DNA of 64,000 bases from positions 2,222,001 to 2,286,000 of the forward strand of contig NZ_OY782495.1 of the NCBI RefSeq assembly GCF_963677715.1, read 5' to 3'. The notes under the pieces were generated by a model. That model had not been told where the DNA came from. It searched no databases and was given only the letters and a program-made list of their open reading frames with translations. This DNA is from an uncultured Bacteroides sp. (GTDB taxonomy: Bacteria > Bacteroidota > Bacteroidia > Bacteroidales > Bacteroidaceae). The translations under genes were made by a program, and so were the position numbers. Of the stretch, positions 62,073 through 64,000 are shown piece after piece; the stretch's first letter is position 1, and each line of letters begins with the position of its first letter.

Positions 62073-64000
62073 TATTACTCAATATTTTTTGGGATGCTAA
62101 AACCATATACATAAACCATGAAGCATGACCGCCTAAACAGTATTCACCTTCTTGCCACAAGAATGGAAACTGAAGCAATTCGGGCAAATCCGGACGAATT
62201 AAATTAGTTCCGGGAGATACCCCACCCGGGATATAAGACCAGTCGGCACGATTAACACCATAAGCAGTTTTCATGGTTTCGGCACCCACTCCCGTAACAA
62301 AGGTCGCCTGATTACGACCCGGATGCATACCAAGCAGGAATTGCATGGAATTGAAAATGTAATCCGGTGCAAACAAATCAGGATAGGCGGCATATAAATA
62401 GCAGTAATTGTAGCCCAGTTGCTGGGGTTCCCAAGAACCTGAAGAACGGTTTCCTCTGTCATAAGGCACTCCATACGGAGTCTCACTACTATATTTTTGA
62501 TACATAGCTTGTAATTCAGGCAGAGCTTTACGAACAGCCTTACTAAAACGCACATTCCCGACAGCCTTGTCAAAACGCCCTATAAACCAGCCTGTACGGC
62601 GAATGTTCTTACAAATAAGATCTTGTTGTTTCAGGACGAAATCACGGTATTCAGCGTCTTTCGTCGTTAGATAGAGTTCCACGGCTGCATGTATCTTCGT
62701 GAGCATTAACCAGTCATTATCATAACGAGTGGTTTTGAATAATTCACGAGCTATTTCCAAACAATCCGCTCCCAACGCATCGTTATACCCTTTCAATACA
62801 CGGGATATACCTGCTAACCAGGCGGCTACCTGCAATTCACGTCCAGGGTTATCTTCCGTAAATACCCAGCGATCATCATCAGTTCCGCTGATATGGTCAG
62901 TATGTGCCGATGCATCTCCCAAATGTACATATTGCCGTACAGTTGGACAAATGATACCTCTGTAAAGACGCCCCAAAGCCTTCCAACCAGCTACTACAGT
63001 CATTGCACCGTTTTCTACTTGCTGCAACACATCGTTCTTTCCATCCGGCTGATGTATCTCTACGATTTTCTTCTCAAAATCAATGGATGTTTCGTCCCAG
63101 TAAGCACCGAAATTCTCAAAAGCCATGGCGAGAATATATGCTTCACCTGCTTGTGATTCCACACGCAAGTCATAATCCCCCGCATCGTGCCAACCTCCGA
63201 CATTCAATCCCGGAATAAAATCACCCGGCTTATATTTACAGAGAGTGGATTCCCCCTGACTATATCCATCAATATGATTGATATTTGTTTTAGCCATACG
63301 TGCATCATCCTGATGACAGAGATCATGCCAAACACGATATTTTTCGTTCACACGCATATGACACATCTGTACCGGCAAAAAATATTCTATCTCCGCCTGC
63401 CATATACCTTTATCCCAGACATCTTTTGCTATGCGGAATACCGGAGAAAGCGCATCACCGTACCTGACCTGATAAAGTCCGTCTTCCGTTACTTCCGTAA
63501 AATCGAACTGCAAATAATGATAACGTTGAAAATCTCCCCAATCTTTAGCAGCCTGCTGCTTTACCAACACCTTACCATCAGCTGTGATACGATAAAGAAT
63601 CGGTTGCTTAAAGCTTGTATCACGCTTATCCAGCTCAATGACCGCTATTTTCTTCTGATCGGGATGATACCCGACCTGTGAAGTTTGTACTACCGGAGCA
63701 TAACGCCAGTCTTTGGTGACCGTAGGACGAATAATCCATTTTACAGCTTCGCTTTTTGTTCCTGAAGGAAACTCCGTACGCAACACAAACCAACCATTAT
63801 TGTGATTTATGCGCCCATCATACAACAATAAGTCTCCTTTCTCGCTTTCAATCGTTATCTTTGCCAAATCGTCTTGGGGATTGAGAACAAATGTTTTCCC
63901 TTTGGCAAAAGGAGCAGCAACAATATCATCGGCAATCATTGGATTATAAGTCTTCCGATCCAGCAACAGCTGGTCTAAATCAGCCTTACCTTCAGGATTG
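62065..64000 (-). CDS. GH9 family glycoside hydrolase, 5' end outside window
   Basis: The frame is open to the window edge (first codons read PEGKADLDQLLLDRKTYNP), so the N-terminus is cut. The visible 645 residues contain an immunoglobulin-like CelD_N domain with QTSQVGYHPDQKKIAVIE, followed by an (alpha/alpha)6 barrel with the GH9 motif GGWHDAGDYD (catalytic Asp pair). A late motif GMHPGRNQATFVTGVGA corresponds to the NPxxxSFVTG signature. A C-terminal WQEGEYCLGGHASW could hold the acid glutamate. GH9 is mostly beta-1,4-glucanase, but Bacteroides members also act on other glycans. Confidence 0.85.
   Translation of the reverse strand, partial: NPEGKADLDQLLLDRKTYNPMIADDIVAAPFAKGKTFVLNPQDDLAKITIESEKGDLLLYDGRINHNNGWFVLRTEFPSGTKSEAVKWIIRPTVTKDWRYAPVVQTSQVGYHPDQKKIAVIELDKRDTSFKQPILYRITADGKVLVKQQAAKDWGDFQRYHYLQFDFTEVTEDGLYQVRYGDALSPVFRIAKDVWDKGIWQAEIEYFLPVQMCHMRVNEKYRVWHDLCHQDDARMAKTNINHIDGYSQGESTLCKYKPGDFIPGLNVGGWHDAGDYDLRVESQAGEAYILAMAFENFGAYWDETSIDFEKKIVEIHQPDGKNDVLQQVENGAMTVVAGWKALGRLYRGIICPTVRQYVHLGDASAHTDHISGTDDDRWVFTEDNPGRELQVAAWLAGISRVLKGYNDALGADCLEIARELFKTTRYDNDWLMLTKIHAAVELYLTTKDAEYRDFVLKQQDLICKNIRRTGWFIGRFDKAVGNVRFSKAVRKALPELQAMYQKYSSETPYGVPYDRGNRSSGSWEPQQLGYNYCYLYAAYPDLFAPDYIFNSMQFLLGMHPGRNQATFVTGVGAETMKTAYGVNRADWSYIPGGVSPGTNLIRPDLPELLQFPFLWQEGEYCLGGHASWFMYMVLASQKILSNNE

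Overview
This window looks like a Bacteroides (or close Bacteroidaceae) chromosome. The evidence is the repeated -7 promoter motif TAnnTTTG with no strong Shine-Dalgarno, several SusC/SusD pairs, signal peptides ending in A-Q, and Bacteroidetes-only families (DUF3098, DUF4271, DUF4861).

Left third (1 to about 15.9 kb) is core genome. A minus-strand operon (small membrane protein, then a CoA-transferase cut by the window edge) is followed by plus-strand housekeeping genes: miaB, a methyltransferase, an ftsX-like gene, DUF3098, uppP, truB, queA, folK, metK (behind a SAM-II-like riboswitch), a LOG-family gene, DUF4271, hemD, rnpA, yidD, a TatD-like nuclease, tyrS and tRNA-Gln(UUG). The genes are tightly packed, with many ATGA or 1-4 nt overlaps.

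From just after the tRNA (about 15.9 kb) to about 58.2 kb the window is one large pectin locus, probably aimed at rhamnogalacturonan I (RG-I). It opens with a membrane-anchored TPR/HTH regulator and an orphan TonB-type barrel. Next come kduI-kduD-DUF4861 (catabolism of unsaturated uronate), a divergent GH105 / rhamnogalacturonan acetylesterase pair, and three consecutive SusC/SusD pairs. A decayed copy of the esterase-3'-end/SusC-5'-end junction lies between pairs 1 and 2. The enzyme block follows: PL11, GH2, PL22, GH78-like, CE15-like, a GH106-like/GH28 fusion, a second PL22-like propeller protein, a GDSL esterase and a convergent GH28. Inferred flow: PL11 and the GH28 modules cut the backbone, esterases remove decorations, GH2 and GH78/GH106-like enzymes trim galactose and rhamnose, GH105 and PL22 produce unsaturated galacturonate, and KduI/KduD send it towards KDG. 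SusCD pairs import the oligosaccharides.

Right end (58.3 to 64 kb): an IS66 element with intact ends but an in-frame deletion in its transposase, then fragments of an IS982-like transposase and an ABC ATPase. After these comes a minus-strand pair: a GH9 enzyme (5' end outside the window) and an unrecognised secreted TIM-barrel-like protein, which is the best candidate here for an undescribed enzyme.
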